64,000 bases of DNA from Pristionchus mayeri (GCA_036245805.1 BTRK01000003.1:37589215-37653214), one strand, 5' to 3'; positions 10,836 to 21,745 are shown, counted from the stretch's first letter. The notes: generated by a model from the letters alone, not told the origin. Numbers and translations are program-made.

Positions 10836-13800
10836 CTGAAAAGAACGAGTTGATGTTTTTGTTGTTACTATTACAGCTGTTGTTATTGTTCTATTTTCGG
10901 AAATAACATTTTAACACGTGTATCACGAGAATGTGTGCGGGAAAGGCCCCTCGGGAACATTTTTGAAAAAGTTGTACATAATTTAACTCATATTATAATG
11001 GCAGAATACCCAAAGTACAAGAATTCGAAAAATATAGGTCATTGGCCCCAGAGCCGTCAATTAGGAATTCTCCGGTTTCACACCCGGCTACACTGTATCT
11101 CAGCTCCCAGGAGACCTAGAAAGATGGCACAGAGCTTAAAATGTGCGGAAAATTATTTCCAGCAGCTTTTACGTTGAAACCTTCCTTGTACAGATGCATT
11201 TAAATTTTGTTTAAATAAATACCATTTTTGCAGTAATCAAAAAATGTTTTCACCATCAAGGAGTGAAAAAAATACAAAATGATTTCGCTTATTTATAAAG
11301 AAATGTGTGTTACCCCTTGTATGTTACCCAAGAAAAATATAATCGGCGAACTCAGCCTACCCTTCAAGTTCGAAAACTTTGGTCAAATGCGACTTCGTGC
11401 TCAACCTTCTTTCTTTTGAATTGAATTCTAAACTACGCAATTAGTAGTTTCAGAAGTTTTAGGGTACGGGAGGTTAAATAAGGTGGCAACATAAAGGAAT
11501 CGGATCACTTTGCAAAATGAATTTCCTGAACCTCGATATTTTCCAAGTTTGCATTTCATTTCTAACTGACCGATCTTTGTACTATGTCGGTGAACCCCTT
11601 ACTTAATTTGAAGTATGCTTCGGATATATCAAGATACTTGTAAAATCGTTTTATCTTATATCTTCTAACATCGAACTTTCGTGCCTCAAAAACGTAAGTT
11701 CGATGGTGTCGAAATTTTCAAAATTTGATTTTTAGAAAACCCTAACAAACTATTGTCCGATATTAGCATGTAAAATTATTTTGAGGTAATTGAAACCGTA
11801 CCCTAAAACTTCTGAAAATACTAATTGCGCAGATTAGAATTAAATTCAAAAGATACTATTAATGAATAATCGGTAAGGTTAAGCACGAAGTCGCATTTGA
11901 CAAAAGTTTTCGAACTTGAAGGGTAGGCTGAGTTCGCCGATTATATTTTTCTAGGGTAACATACAAGTTTTTCTTTATAAATAAGCGAAATGATTTTGTA
12001 TTTTTTTCACTCCTTGATGGTGAAAACATTTTTGATTACTGCAAAAATGGTATTTATTTAAACAAAATCTTTGAATTCATCTGTACAAGGAAGGTTTCAA
12101 CATAAAAGTTGCTGAAAATAATTTTCCGCTCATTATAAGCCCGGTGCCATCTTTCTAGGCCTCCTGGGAGCTGAGATACAGTGTAGCCGGGTGTGAAACC
12201 GGAGAATTCCTAATTGACGGCTCTGGGGCCAATGACATTTTTTTTTTCGACATTTTTTTTCGAAATCTTGCAAATGCATAATCCTATTTAGATCGACTGA
12301 TTGAATAACCGTTTCTAGACCGATGTCAAATGCGTAGCCCTTTTTGCATGTGTACAGTAAATTGACATCATCGAACGTTGGTGTTGAGCAATCTAAAAAA
12401 ATTCTAGACTTACAAAACTATTTTCAATGCTCACTTGTACATGACCCCACACTATTCGCATTGATCAGCAGGGACTTGCAAATTTCATTTTCTGGAAATA
12501 TTTGTGAACCATTCTGGTTGCGCTTGGGCAATCTCACTATCAATTCGACAAGCACCGAATTGGACTTTAATTTCAGTCTCAATGGATGCATCCTTCTTAG
12601 AAACACTCCATGTTCCATTAGCACAGTTACCCAATGCCTAAAAAGTCGGTGTGAACGGTATTATTCCTAACAAGATGATACCTCGATCTTCCCTTGTTGG
12701 TTTTTGTAATGAAGCTTGAGTGACACTGTCGACCTTCCAGTCATCTAAGTATATTATATGTATATTAACAAAAGGGCTATAATACCTTTGGACAGCTAGT
12801 ATCTGATCCAGTCTGAATGATTGCTTTTGTTATCGAGCTGCTTTCTTTCCATTCTTCACTTTCGATATTTGCTATTTCGAGGGAACACGACGGTTTTGGC
12901 TTCTCAACGGCTTCAAAGATTCTAATTTGAGTACGCAATTTTCGATTTAATTGTTCATGATTTCCTTTTGGATAATTTTGTTATTTTCGGATGTATTTCG
13001 GGGAATGGAGCTGGTGAATTATTTTCCGGATAATAAACATTCCCGAAAATGTGAAAAATTATCCCAAAAAATGAAAATTCTAATTTATATCAATTGGGAC
13101 AAACACCACATACGGATTGCGCGACAGCTCAAGTCTCCCGGGTACTCCACTGCCACTCCTTTCACATTTGAAATGAGTTCTACGCGAGTGTCATTGAAAC
13201 GACAGAGAAGTTGGCTCTCAAATGATAAAAAAAAATCCAATATTCGAGCATTCATTTGACTAACCACTCCACGAACTTCGCTGAATGCAAATCCCTCAGG
13301 GCATGAATACATTAATTTGGTGTCATCATACACAGGTTTGGAACAATCTAAAAAATATTGTTTAAAGATAAATAAATTCATATTTTCGCTACAGACTTTC
13401 GCAGGGTCCCATACTATTTGCGTTACTCAGCAAGGAATTCATGTGTATCTATTAGTTACGGAGAGGATATTCTCACTGTCAATTCGACAAGCACCGGATT
13501 GGACTTTAATTGCAGTTTCAATGGATGCATCCTTCTTAGAAACACTCCATGTTCCATTAGCACAATTACCCAATGCCTAAAAAGTCGGTGTGAACGGTAT
13601 TATTCCTAACAAGATGATACCTCGATCTTCCCTTGTTGGTTTTTGTAATGAAGCTTGAGTGACGCTGTCGACCTTCCAGTCATCTAAGTTTACTATCTGG
13701 ATATTATCAAAAAGGGCCATAATACCTTTGGACAGCTAGATCCAGTCTGAATGATTGCTTTGGTTATCGAGCTGCTTTCTTTCCACTCTTCACTTTCAAT

Positions 13801-16800
13801 ATTCGCAATTTCGAGAGTACACGATGGTTTTGGCTTTTATTGAAAGATTTATATTGGAAATATAAATTTGGATCATCATATATTCATTGTATTCACTCTC
13901 ATATGTTTGGTTTGCGAGAGGGAGCATCCAATGAGCAAATCATAGGGCCGTTTCTCGATATCTAATTTGTGGTTTCACTTTTGCGACGCATTTGAATCGT
14001 TTTAGATGCGTTTCTGGCTGCTAAGTTGGTCATTTTTTCCGCACCAGAAACTAACCCGAAAATATGGGAAAAATCTCGAAAAAATGAAAATTCTAATTTA
14101 TATCAATAGGGAAAAAACGACATACGGATTGCTCGACAGCTCAGGTCTCCCGGGTACTCCACTGCCACTCATTTCACATTGGAAATGAATTCTACGCGAG
14201 TGTCATTGAAATGACAGAAAAGTTGGCTCTAAAATTAAGAAATTCCAGTCTCCGAGCATGCATTTGACTAACCACTCCTGGAACTGTGTTGAATACAAAT
14301 CCCTCTGGGCATGAATACATCAATTTGGTGTCATCATACACAGGTTTGGAACAATCTAAAAAAAATTTTTGAAGAAAATAAATGGATATTTTCGCTTCTC
14401 ACTTGTACATGCTCCCACATTATTCACATTAGCCAGCAGCGACTTGCAAACTTCATTTTCTGCAAATATTTGAGAATCATGTATGTTTTGAGAGAAGCAT
14501 CGTACTATGAATTCGGCATGCAGCGGATATTACTTGAATTTCAGTGCTAACGGATGCACCCTTCTCATAAATAGTCCAGGTACCATTAGCGCAGTTTCCC
14601 AAAGCCTGAACTATGTCTGTGTGATCTATACTATGGCAGCCAACTTACACGAAATATTTTCAAGTAAAATATTACCTCGATTTCCCCTTGCTGGTTCTTA
14701 TAATGAAGCTTGAGTGACGTTGCCGACCTTCCAGTCATCTAAATCTTGAATCTTTTTCTTTATTGCTGACGTATCAAGCGACATTGACGGAAGGACAGGT
14801 GGGGAGTGTACAGGGTGGCTGATAAATATTGCGTCCACCTTTTGAATAATATCTCGCAAACAAATAAAAGGATAATTATCATATTGCGTTTAAATATATA
14901 TCAGTACCGTGCAAAACAATTACTAGACGCAGGCTTCATGGTATCGACTGGCCTCTTAGCATGGAGGCAAAACGTAGTCTACATTTTTACTCAATGCGCC
15001 GTTCACATTTTTCGATATATAAAATGATCTCAATGTCCATCGAAATTGCAACCGAGGTGAATATGAAGAGTAACCCTTCCACTAAGTGATAATCTTGTCA
15101 AATGCGATATAGGGTCTCTGAAAACAGAGAGAGATAAATTTGATGACTTTCAGTCACGCATATTCAAAAAACTCACTTTTCGGAATTTCTTATTCTGAAT
15201 GTTGATACCGCCGTATAATGTCGCATAGCTATTAACAGAGTCCAGTTATGAAATATTGTTGCATCAAATTGAATGTAAACGTTGAATTAATGGTAGAAGT
15301 TGGCACCTCAAAATATCGCTAAAAGCGGCGCTTCGCAGCATTTCGCAACTTATTCTGGTTCCGAATCAATATGCCCAAGCAAATGGAATGCATTTTCACA
15401 ATAAAGAATGATGGAGTATCATTCATAAAATAGAACAATTCCAATAGCTAATGTGTTCGAAGAATGCGGCTTCGAAATATTATTATTTTTTATAGAGCGC
15501 CGTTCATAATGAAATAATTTTAAAGCATTTCTGAGAAAGTTCCGAGGCTCATAATATAATTGATCACATATTTATACGTGTAAATGGTTGTTCTTATTAG
15601 GAATAAATGGATGAGTCCTGTATCTAATTCCTTGCTGTAAGGCGGCATAAACTATCAGATACGTGTATGTGCCCAGAAAAGTCCCAATTCCAAAACAAAA
15701 TATTTCAGAAGTGATAACTCTTGAAATACTTGAACAATCCAGATAATATTTATAGGCTAATAACTTTTGTCCCTTACTAACATAGTTACCAAATTTGATG
15801 CAATGGTGCCTACAGAGAATGGAGATTGAGAAACAAGAAAAGTGGCGCAATATTTATCAGCCACCCTGTAGGTTGATCTGTTGGCTCGATCACAGCGAGC
15901 TCAGGGAGAATGGGAACATTAAAAATGGGCACTAGGTCAGATGAGAACAATGGTATCATACCGCCTTTAATCTATCAAATGCGGTATTACGTCATAGTTC
16001 CCATCCGACATAATACAAAACAATGTAATACCGTAGGACAGCGTATCTCTGATCCATTCTGCACGATTGATTTCGTTATCACAAAGGTTTCTTTAAAGGT
16101 TGCTTCATCAATATTTGCCAGTTCGAGAAAGCAAGATTGGTGTGGTGTGGAATTGTTGTTGTTGTTGTTTTTGTTGTTATTATGGATTCCCTCTTGTTGT
16201 TGTTGCTTTTCGTTGTCCTTCAAGTGTTCCTCACAAAGTTTTTCGAACTCGGTAGATTTTGGAAACTGAAATATAATTTTAACTGCTTGTTAAAACTACG
16301 GCCTCACTTGTTGGCCATGAAGTTCTTGAAGTTTGAGAAGTCGCTGAATTGTAAGGTTATAGTGATGTATGCAAAAAAAATATTTACTTCAAGCAAAATT
16401 TTGTCCACCATCATTTTGCTTTCCATTTCAACAGCGAAATTGTGCAAATCGGTTTCGTATTTGGCGAAGAAATCATGGCTCTGAACAATCAGGCAGTTAT
16501 CGAACGATAGGTAGATTGCACCAACATTTTGTAGACTCATTTTGATATCAGTAATCACTTGATCGATTGTGGCTTTTGTGTCATCAAATGCACCTGAAAT
16601 GGTTATTGTAAAGACATTTTTGGCAATTCTCCTGATGCACGACCAGTTACAATTGTCAGTAAATGTCATATTCTAAGTACTTCTGAGTGTAGATACGGTT
16701 CAAATCTATGAAGCCATATTCTGGCGATTGGTACTGACCAGGAATCTAGGAAACGTTTTCCATTTCCCCCATTTACTTACAGTCATTCTTGAGTTCCTTG

Positions 16801-16853
16801 CACAATTGTGCGCATTGCGCAATGAGAAGGGGAAGGAAGAGAAGAAGAATCAT
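9223..16853 (-). CDS. Gene H: modular secreted protein (repeat cassettes, EGF-like, vWA)
   Basis: Proposed single minus-strand gene starting at 16853 with a signal peptide (MILLLFLPLLIAQCAQLC) and ending at 9223. Order: N-terminal exons (16853-16032), three tandem copies of a six-exon Cys-rich cassette (14738-12310), two EGF-like exons and a six-exon vWA region (10835-9223). Intron phases agree throughout, except that a 3n+1 exon is missing between cassette 3 and the EGF exons, exactly where a 1.2-kb fold-back element sits. EGF plus vWA proteins of this kind in nematodes are secreted or matrix proteins. Cassette 1 carries a premature TGA and cassette 2 has lost splice sites, so the full-length form may be decaying, or only a subset of cassettes may be used. 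It could also be two genes (repeat part and EGF-vWA part). Confidence 0.5.
11038..12236. mobile_element. Fold-back (long-TIR) element 1
   Basis: The two halves are near-perfect inverted copies of each other over about 500 bp each. The ends read GTCATTGGCCCCAGAGCCGT and its complement. Inner landmarks such as TCGGCGAACTCAGCCTACCC occur once in each arm. It has no transposase ORF. A transcript would fold into a long hairpin. It lies in gene H between cassette 3 and the EGF exons. Confidence 0.85.
12310..12910 (-). CDS. Gene H cassette 3 (most C-terminal copy)
   Basis: Five of six cassette exons: alpha 12910-12786 (PSCSLEIANIESEEWKES), beta 12744-12682 (HYKNQQGKIE), gamma 12637-12538 (LGNCANGTWSVSKKDAS), delta 12491-12435 (NEICKSLLINANSVGSC) and epsilon 12392-12310 (CSTPTFDDVNLLYTCKKGY). 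The gamma-delta intron is only 46 bp (GTGAGA...TTCCAG). The sixth exon (zeta, 103 nt in the other copies) is not found; the fold-back element begins 74 bp further on. All five exons are open, so this is the most intact cassette apart from the loss of zeta. Confidence 0.65.
13114..13833 (-). pseudogene. Gene H cassette 2 (degenerate copy)
   Basis: Alpha 13833-13726 (PSCTLEIANIESEEWKES), beta 13683-13621, gamma 13576-13477, epsilon 13347-13265 (CSKPVYDDTKLMYSCPEGF) and zeta 13216-13114 (NDTRVELISNVKGVAVEY). Beta, gamma and zeta match cassettes 1 and 3 closely at DNA level, including introns, so the duplication is recent. Delta survives only as a shrunken remnant near 13433-13397 without an acceptor. 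The only AG before alpha puts it out of phase. This copy is probably skipped or dead. Confidence 0.6.
14126..14738 (-). pseudogene. Gene H cassette 1 with premature stop in its last exon
   Basis: Beta 14738-14676, gamma 14605-14506 (LGNCANGTWTIYEKGAS), delta 14459-14403 (NEVCKSLLANVNNVGAC), epsilon 14355-14273 (CSKPVYDDTKLMYSCPEGF) and zeta 14228-14126. Its alpha exon is the end of the exon at 16265-16032. Exon lengths equal those of cassettes 2 and 3 (63, 100, 57, 83 and 103 nt). In zeta the GGA of cassette 2 is TGA at 14171-14169, an in-frame stop. The gamma-delta and epsilon-zeta introns are each about 45 bp. Confidence 0.6.
14811..15868. mobile_element. Non-autonomous TA-flanked DNA element (CAGGGTGGCTG ends)
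   Basis: Ends CAGGGTGGCTGATAAATATT and its complement, flanked by TA at 14809-14810 and 15869-15870. The 1058-bp interior shows no transposase. It lies in gene H between the alpha exon at 16265-16032 and the beta exon at 14738. The ends share CAGGGTG with the DD37D element at 2846. Confidence 0.85.
16032..16853 (-). CDS. Gene H N-terminal exons: signal peptide, helical domain, N/Q-rich linker
   Basis: Exons: 16853-16781, 16593-16388, 16343-16308 and 16265-16032. Exon 1 is a signal peptide ending in two Cys. Exon 2 is mostly helical (FDDTKATIDQVITDIKMSL). Exon 4 begins with a charged stretch, then a Gln run and an Asn run encoded by a CAA/AAC repeat (about 16145-16205). It ends with an alpha-type cassette segment (CFLELANIDEATFKETF...CP). 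The ATG at 16853 was chosen because it starts the hydrophobic leader; an upstream ATG (16860) is out of frame. Confidence 0.6.
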
Positions 16854-17395
16854 TTAACATGGAATCTAAGTTAGTCTAACGAAATTTTACAGCGATTCGA
16901 AAATCGCGATGACAATGCATGGGAAACATTGTTTTTAGGAGAGTGCTTTATGCATTCAATCCGCAGCAAACATTAAGAGTGAATGTGTTAACGGGCTACG
17001 TGGCAGAATGATCTAAATGCTAAATGCAATACTATCTCGAAAAAATGATGCTCTTAAGAATGTATTGTGCAGCTCTTAAAGTAATATCAGCAGTAATGTC
17101 CAACTTAGGAAACAGCTAACTTTGGGTGACGATAAAAAGCTTCACAATGAAAGAAGGCTTAGTTAGCAAAACAAGACACTATTAAACATGTTCTGAAAAG
17201 AAATATTAGAAATAATCCGTTGTAGATATATCTAGTATTTATACTATTTTAAAAGAAAGAGTTTTTATACTATTTTAAAAGAAAAACTTTCTCGTTTCAC
17301 ATTCGATTCTCATTTGTATCTTGTTTATCCGATCAATAATCCTCTTCTTTGCATCTAATCACTCAATCTGCATATTCACTTGTCACGTCTCTTCC

Positions 17396-17405
17396 TATAA
17401 AAGGG
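17396..17405 (+). promoter_or_regulatory. TATA box of gene C
   Basis: TATAAAAGGG 36 bp before the ATG at 17441, preceded by CTTTGCATCTAATCACTCAA, which is repeated before gene D and, on the minus strand, before gene B. Confidence 0.7.
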
Positions 17406-17440
17406 TCTCCCCTCCTCCTCCTCTCCATTGTCGTCTCGCA

Positions 17441-19101
17441 ATGGTCAACTTGCTGGTGCTCGCTCTTCTTCTCGTCTCGTCTTTTGCTGATGACGTGGGT
17501 TTCGCCGTGCCAGTACCCTCCCCCCTCCCGACCACTCACCGCCTCCCCAGTTCGACTCTCCCCAAGCTACAGTTCCCTTTACCTCAGATTTGTCCCCCCC
17601 TACCGTACCCCGCGCGTCACTAACTATGGCCCTACAGTGCGGAATTCGTCTCTTACCATATCTCACCTATGTCTTCCTTGTTCTCATATTGTGCATGCAC
17701 AATTGTTGTGAAATTCAGGTCGTGATCTCTAACTTCACTGTGATCTGCAAGAAAAAGGATGGCAGCTACGCTTCTCTAGCCAGGTTTGTTTCTCCGAGCA
17801 ATCGTCTGACTCTCTTCAGTTTGCACGCTCTCTCGTCTCTCTGACCGGCGAGATAGCGTGCAAACTGAGGAGAGTCAGACCTTTGCTCGTTTCTCCACAA
17901 TGGATCATTGATCTCCGATCAATGATCTTTGTATGCATCACATTCTATTATGTGTTTACTTCTTTCGCCTCAAGGACTATTGGTGGGGAAAGAGACATGG
18001 TTTGTTTTCATATTTTTTTATTCAATATTTGGCATTTTAAGGTTACGACGCGAGGGACTTGCGGCGGCGAGGTTCCGATGAATTCGCTCGCTTCAAAACC
18101 GATGACGAAGGCCGGATATTTGTACGACCGGACGATGTCGTAAGTGCTCCCTGAAGGCTTGTCGGATGTCAGGGCGATTGTCGCAGGAGCCGTACCCCGC
18201 CGAGCGTCCTGTTCAGCTATGGGTTGATGTCAACTGCACTGCGCCCTACGCCAAGGAGTGCCCGACCATCAACAATGTATAAGTTTCGTCGAACGTTGAT
18301 CAACGATCAAAGATCAGCGATCAACGACCAAAGATCATTGCAGGTGTCGAGCCAAGGGCACGCCCATCGAGCGCCACACCTTCAAGTGCGACTACTCGTG
18401 GTCTAACAAGAAGGTGAGTGACTAATCATTGGTTTTATTAATGAATTTATAATATGTTATTGTTTAATAATGAATCAGCCGCTCAAGGAATTGTACTCTA
18501 TCAATAGCAAAAAATGGAACTGTACAAGAATGATCTTGAGACCTACTTCGATTCTTTTTCGACACCAATTACAGCCCTACATCGACGGTTTCCTGGCTCT
18601 CATCACGGCTCTCGACTGGCGGGTAGTGCAGACGTTTGAAGAGCTCCCGTGCGAGAAGATGACACGAGAAGAGTTCTGCCTGTACCCACCCAAGGTGCGT
18701 AAGAAGACCTTAAGGTCACTTAAGGTTAAGGTTTACATCAGTGTGTTTCAGAAGGACATCAAGTTCGACGAAGGCTACGGCTTCGTAGATGGTCTCGTGT
18801 ACTCGACGCCGTGCGAGTGGACTGGAGAATCGACGCTTAGCGCCTGCAATGCGACCGACACACCGATTGGCTCGCCCCTCAAAGGCAATGTGTTGTTGTT
18901 TTGTTGTTTTTGTTGTTTTTGTTTACTTAAAACCGTATTTGTTAAAGTAATCTTGCTTCAGGCAACGATCGCTTCGGCGACCCCTTGAAGCACGCAACCG
19001 AGAAAGGAGCAACACCCTCGAATGGCGCTGCAGCATCAGCAGCAACGGGCGCTCTCCTCTCGCTGTCGGCCCTCCTCCTCAAGAGCCTCTTCTGCAAGTG
19101 A
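17441..19101 (+). CDS. Gene C: secreted GPI-tailed family protein with a mutated splice donor
   Basis: Exons: 17441-17494, 17719-17783, 18055-18139, about 18191-18288, 18344-18413, 18575-18694, 18752-18884 and 18962-19101. Signal peptide MVNLLVLALLLVSSFADD; then NFTVICKKKDGSYASL, QLWVDVNCTAPYAKECP, GYGFVDGLVYSTPCEW and the tail GAAASAATGALLSLSALLL. In exon 4 the donor that reads GC|GTAAGT in D is GT|ATAAGT here. The only GT nearby lies 2 nt upstream and shifts the frame to an early stop. So the gene is broken, or uses an AT donor. The last intron starts with GC (AAAG|GCAATG). The protein is expected to be exported and membrane-anchored; its function is unknown. Confidence 0.6.
17804..17880. 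repeat. Short hairpin in intron 2 of gene C
   Basis: Arms 17804-17835 and 17849-17880 are reverse complements over 32 nt with two mismatches (gtctgactctc...gagagtcagac), with a 13-nt loop. A longer but similar hairpin occurs at 21625-21745. Confidence 0.75.
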
Positions 19102-19699
19102 TGAGAAATACTGGAAAATACTGACTAGAACTCGAATACTGGATAAGCACTGATTATTTTAAATTGTTCTTGAGAAGGCGTGAGATCTTCGTGATGGGGG
19201 GAAGGGATAGGGAAAGGGAGCGAGAAAGGGAGCGAGAAAGGAAGAAGGAATGTGTGCGATAAAAAGAGGAGATGGGAAGGGTGATTGAGTCTTCTTGGGC
19301 TGCGTTTGTTCTTGTTAGGGCAATTAATATCATAGTTAATGGCGTTACACCTAAACTATTTCCCTTAACTATATTGATATATCTCTTTCGCCTCGATTTT
19401 TTTTTCTATAGATAACATTTTATATTGAATAGATAACATTTTATATTGAATACTTCGCCATTCTCGTACAATCAACTTTGTTGTTATAACACAGTATCAC
19501 ACTAAATAAGGTTGAAACTTCACATGAATTAGTTAGTGGAGTTTTAATGTAAAAATTTGATAAATATCTCGAATTTAAACATTTGAAATTACCTCGTGTT
19601 TTCACAAAATTTGCAACAACACTTCTCATCCAATCAATAATCCCTTTCTTTGCATCTAATCACTCAATCTGCATCTTCATTTGTCACGTCTCCTCTGCC

Positions 19700-19709
19700 T
19701 ATAAAAGTG
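19700..19709 (+). promoter_or_regulatory. TATA box of gene D
   Basis: TATAAAAGTG 36 bp before the ATG at 19745, in the promoter block shared with A, B and C (CAATCTGCAT, TGTCACGT, TATA, CCTCCTCCTCCTCTCCATT). Confidence 0.7.
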
Positions 19710-19744
19710 TATCCCCTCCTCCTCCTCTCCATTCTCGTCTCGCA

Positions 19745-20586
19745 ATGATCAACTTGCTGGTGCTCGCTCTTCTTCTCGTCTCGTCTTTTGCAGATTTTGC
19801 TGATGACGTGGGTTTCTCCCTGCCCTACCCCTTCCCCCCCCCCCCGAAGGATACCCCTCGCCATAGGAACCCCTCCCCTGGACCCTCTTCTCACATGGCC
19901 TGATCCTTTCCCCCGCCCACCACTCCTACAGTATACCCTCTCCCGTACCGTAATTGAGATCCCAACATGCCTCTCGCCCTTTCCTCTCCCCACCGTCCCC
20001 TACCGTACCCTACCGTTCCGTCCCTTTCACTACCGTCCCCACCCTGCCAAAGTTCCGTCCTTACCGTATCTTCCACTATCGTATCCATCCAAACAAACAC
20101 CCCTGCCTACGGTATCTTTCCCCGTTGCAGGCCTTCTTTTCTAATTTCACTCTGCTCTGCATGAGGAAGAATGGCAGCTACGTTCCTCTAGCCAAGTATG
20201 TTTGCATGTGATCTTTGATCTCTGATCTTTGTATCCTGCAGTTCGAAGTTCGGTCTCCGCTCAACGGGTGAGGTCCAGACGGATTTGCTCAGAGCGGATC
20301 CGAAGAAGGATCCGTTAAAAAGGACGGATGATATTGGGAGGATGTCGGTTCATCAACAAGATCTGGTATCTGGTAAGTATAGCACCTAAGGATGGCTTGC
20401 TTAGGAATGACTCCATTCCATGTTCATCAATCAATAAACAAATAAATAAATCGAAATATGTCAGGTGAGGCCCCACAACAATCGGTCGATCGAGGCCTGG
20501 TTTGAGTTGGAATGCGGCAGTTCCTACCGCCAGGAGTGTCCTGCCGTCAAGAATGCGTAAGTTTCGTGATGAATAGGGAGGCTAGC

Positions 20587-20633
<47 letters not shown>

Positions 20634-21317
20634 ATTGTTGTTGTTATTTTTGTATTATTGTTGTTTCAGCTGCATGACCAAAGACAAAAAAGCAAATGCA
20701 AAGCCCACAGATCACCACACCATCACGATCAACTACACGGCAGAGGCTGACAAGCAGGTAGTCACTAATTAAGACTAATTATCAATAATTAATTAATTTA
20801 ATTAAATAAAAAAATAATTTCAGAAATTTCACGGCGGCTTCCTGGCGGTCATCACGCCACTCCACATCAAAGTAGTGCAAAAGGGTCATGAGCTGCGCTG
20901 CCAGAAGATGACAAAAGATGAACTCTGCCAGTATCCAGCTAATCGACCATCGGTAAATACTAATTTTGCTAACTAATGTATTAATGCGTTGCTTAATTAG
21001 TTAATTACTAAGTAATAAATTACTGAGTTTCTTTCGGTCATATAAAGGCATCATAACATTTCAGGAGGGCATCTACTACCCACAGAACAAGTGTAACTGG
21101 GATCCCGTCGCAGAGAGTAACGCCCGCGACTCCAACGGCAGACCGCTTCCCTCGCCCCTACTTGGTAATATTTGAAAATTAATTATAATTAATTTAAATA
21201 TTTTTTTTTTTAAATGATTCAGACAACGAGCACGAGCCCTCGAATGGGGCTGCAGCATCTGCTGCAACGGGCGCTCTCCTCTCGCTGTCGGCCCTCCTCC
21301 TCAAGAGCCTCTTCTGA
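19745..21317 (+). CDS. Gene D: intact secreted, GPI-tailed protein of the four-gene family
   Basis: Exons: 19745-19807, 20131-20195, 20242-20365, 20465-20556, 20670-20757, 20824-20952, 21065-21164 and 21223-21317, about 230 residues, all in phase. Signal peptide MINLLVLALLLVSSFADFAD; then NFTLLCMRKNGSYVPL, WFELECGSSYRQECP, HTITINYTAEADKQ, GGFLAVITPLHIKVV and YYPQNKCNWDP. A small/hydrophobic tail (GAAASAATGALLSLSALLL) ends KSLF, typical of a GPI-anchor signal. Conserved Cys are spread over exons 2, 4, 5, 6 and 7, suggesting a disulphide-bonded extracellular domain. Exon 3 must end at CTG|GTATCT; a stronger-looking GTAAGT 8 nt on would shift frame. This is the reference member; the family is unknown to me. 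Confidence 0.75.
20591..20650 (+). repeat. (TTG)n microsatellite in gene D
   Basis: About 18 near-perfect TTG units just before exon 5 of gene D. A TGTTGTTTTTGTT tract sits in the last intron of gene C. Confidence 0.85.
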
Positions 21318-21624
21318 AACTGATGAAAAATACTGGAAAGAACTGACTTGAACTCGAAAACTTGATAAACAATGATTCCTTTGAATTGTTGCTTGTAAAA
21401 CCTTTGCGATGGTGGAAAGGGGAGAGGAAAGGAAGAGATGAAGGCGAGAGGGAAAACGGAAGGAGGTCTGAGTGTTCTGCAACCGTCTTGTTATTGTTTT
21501 TTTTCTGCTAGTTTTCTCTGTTTTCCTGATTGCTGAAATGTGTCTTCTGTTTTGTTATACTTGGGAGGGAGGAGGAAGGGAGGGGTTCTGCAGTCGTCTT
21601 GTTCTGTTCCACGGTTGTGATTTG

Positions 21625-21745
21625 GAGTAGAGTTCGATAACCGAGACCACGCTCTCTTCGTTCTACACACTCTCTCGTCGATCGACTAGAAAAAGATAGT
21701 GTGTAGAATAAAGAGAGCGCGGTATCGTATATCTTACTCTAATTT
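21625..21745. repeat. Imperfect hairpin downstream of gene D
   Basis: The left arm with gctctcttcgttctacacac pairs with the right arm gtgtgtagaataaagagagc around a short loop near 21680-21695. It resembles in size and flanking CTCTCG the hairpin in gene C intron 2. Confidence 0.6.

Noticed and set aside
18045..18055. Acceptor TTTTAAG|GTTACG for gene C exon 3
   Set aside because: It puts exon 3 into a frame with a TGA after 13 codons. The AG ten bases on (GCGAG|GGAC) keeps phase 2 and aligns with gene B.
20366..20378. Strong donor GTAAGT in gene D exon 3
   Set aside because: It would leave phase 1 and put exon 4 into a frame with a stop. GTATCT 8 nt upstream gives phase 0 as in the paralogues.
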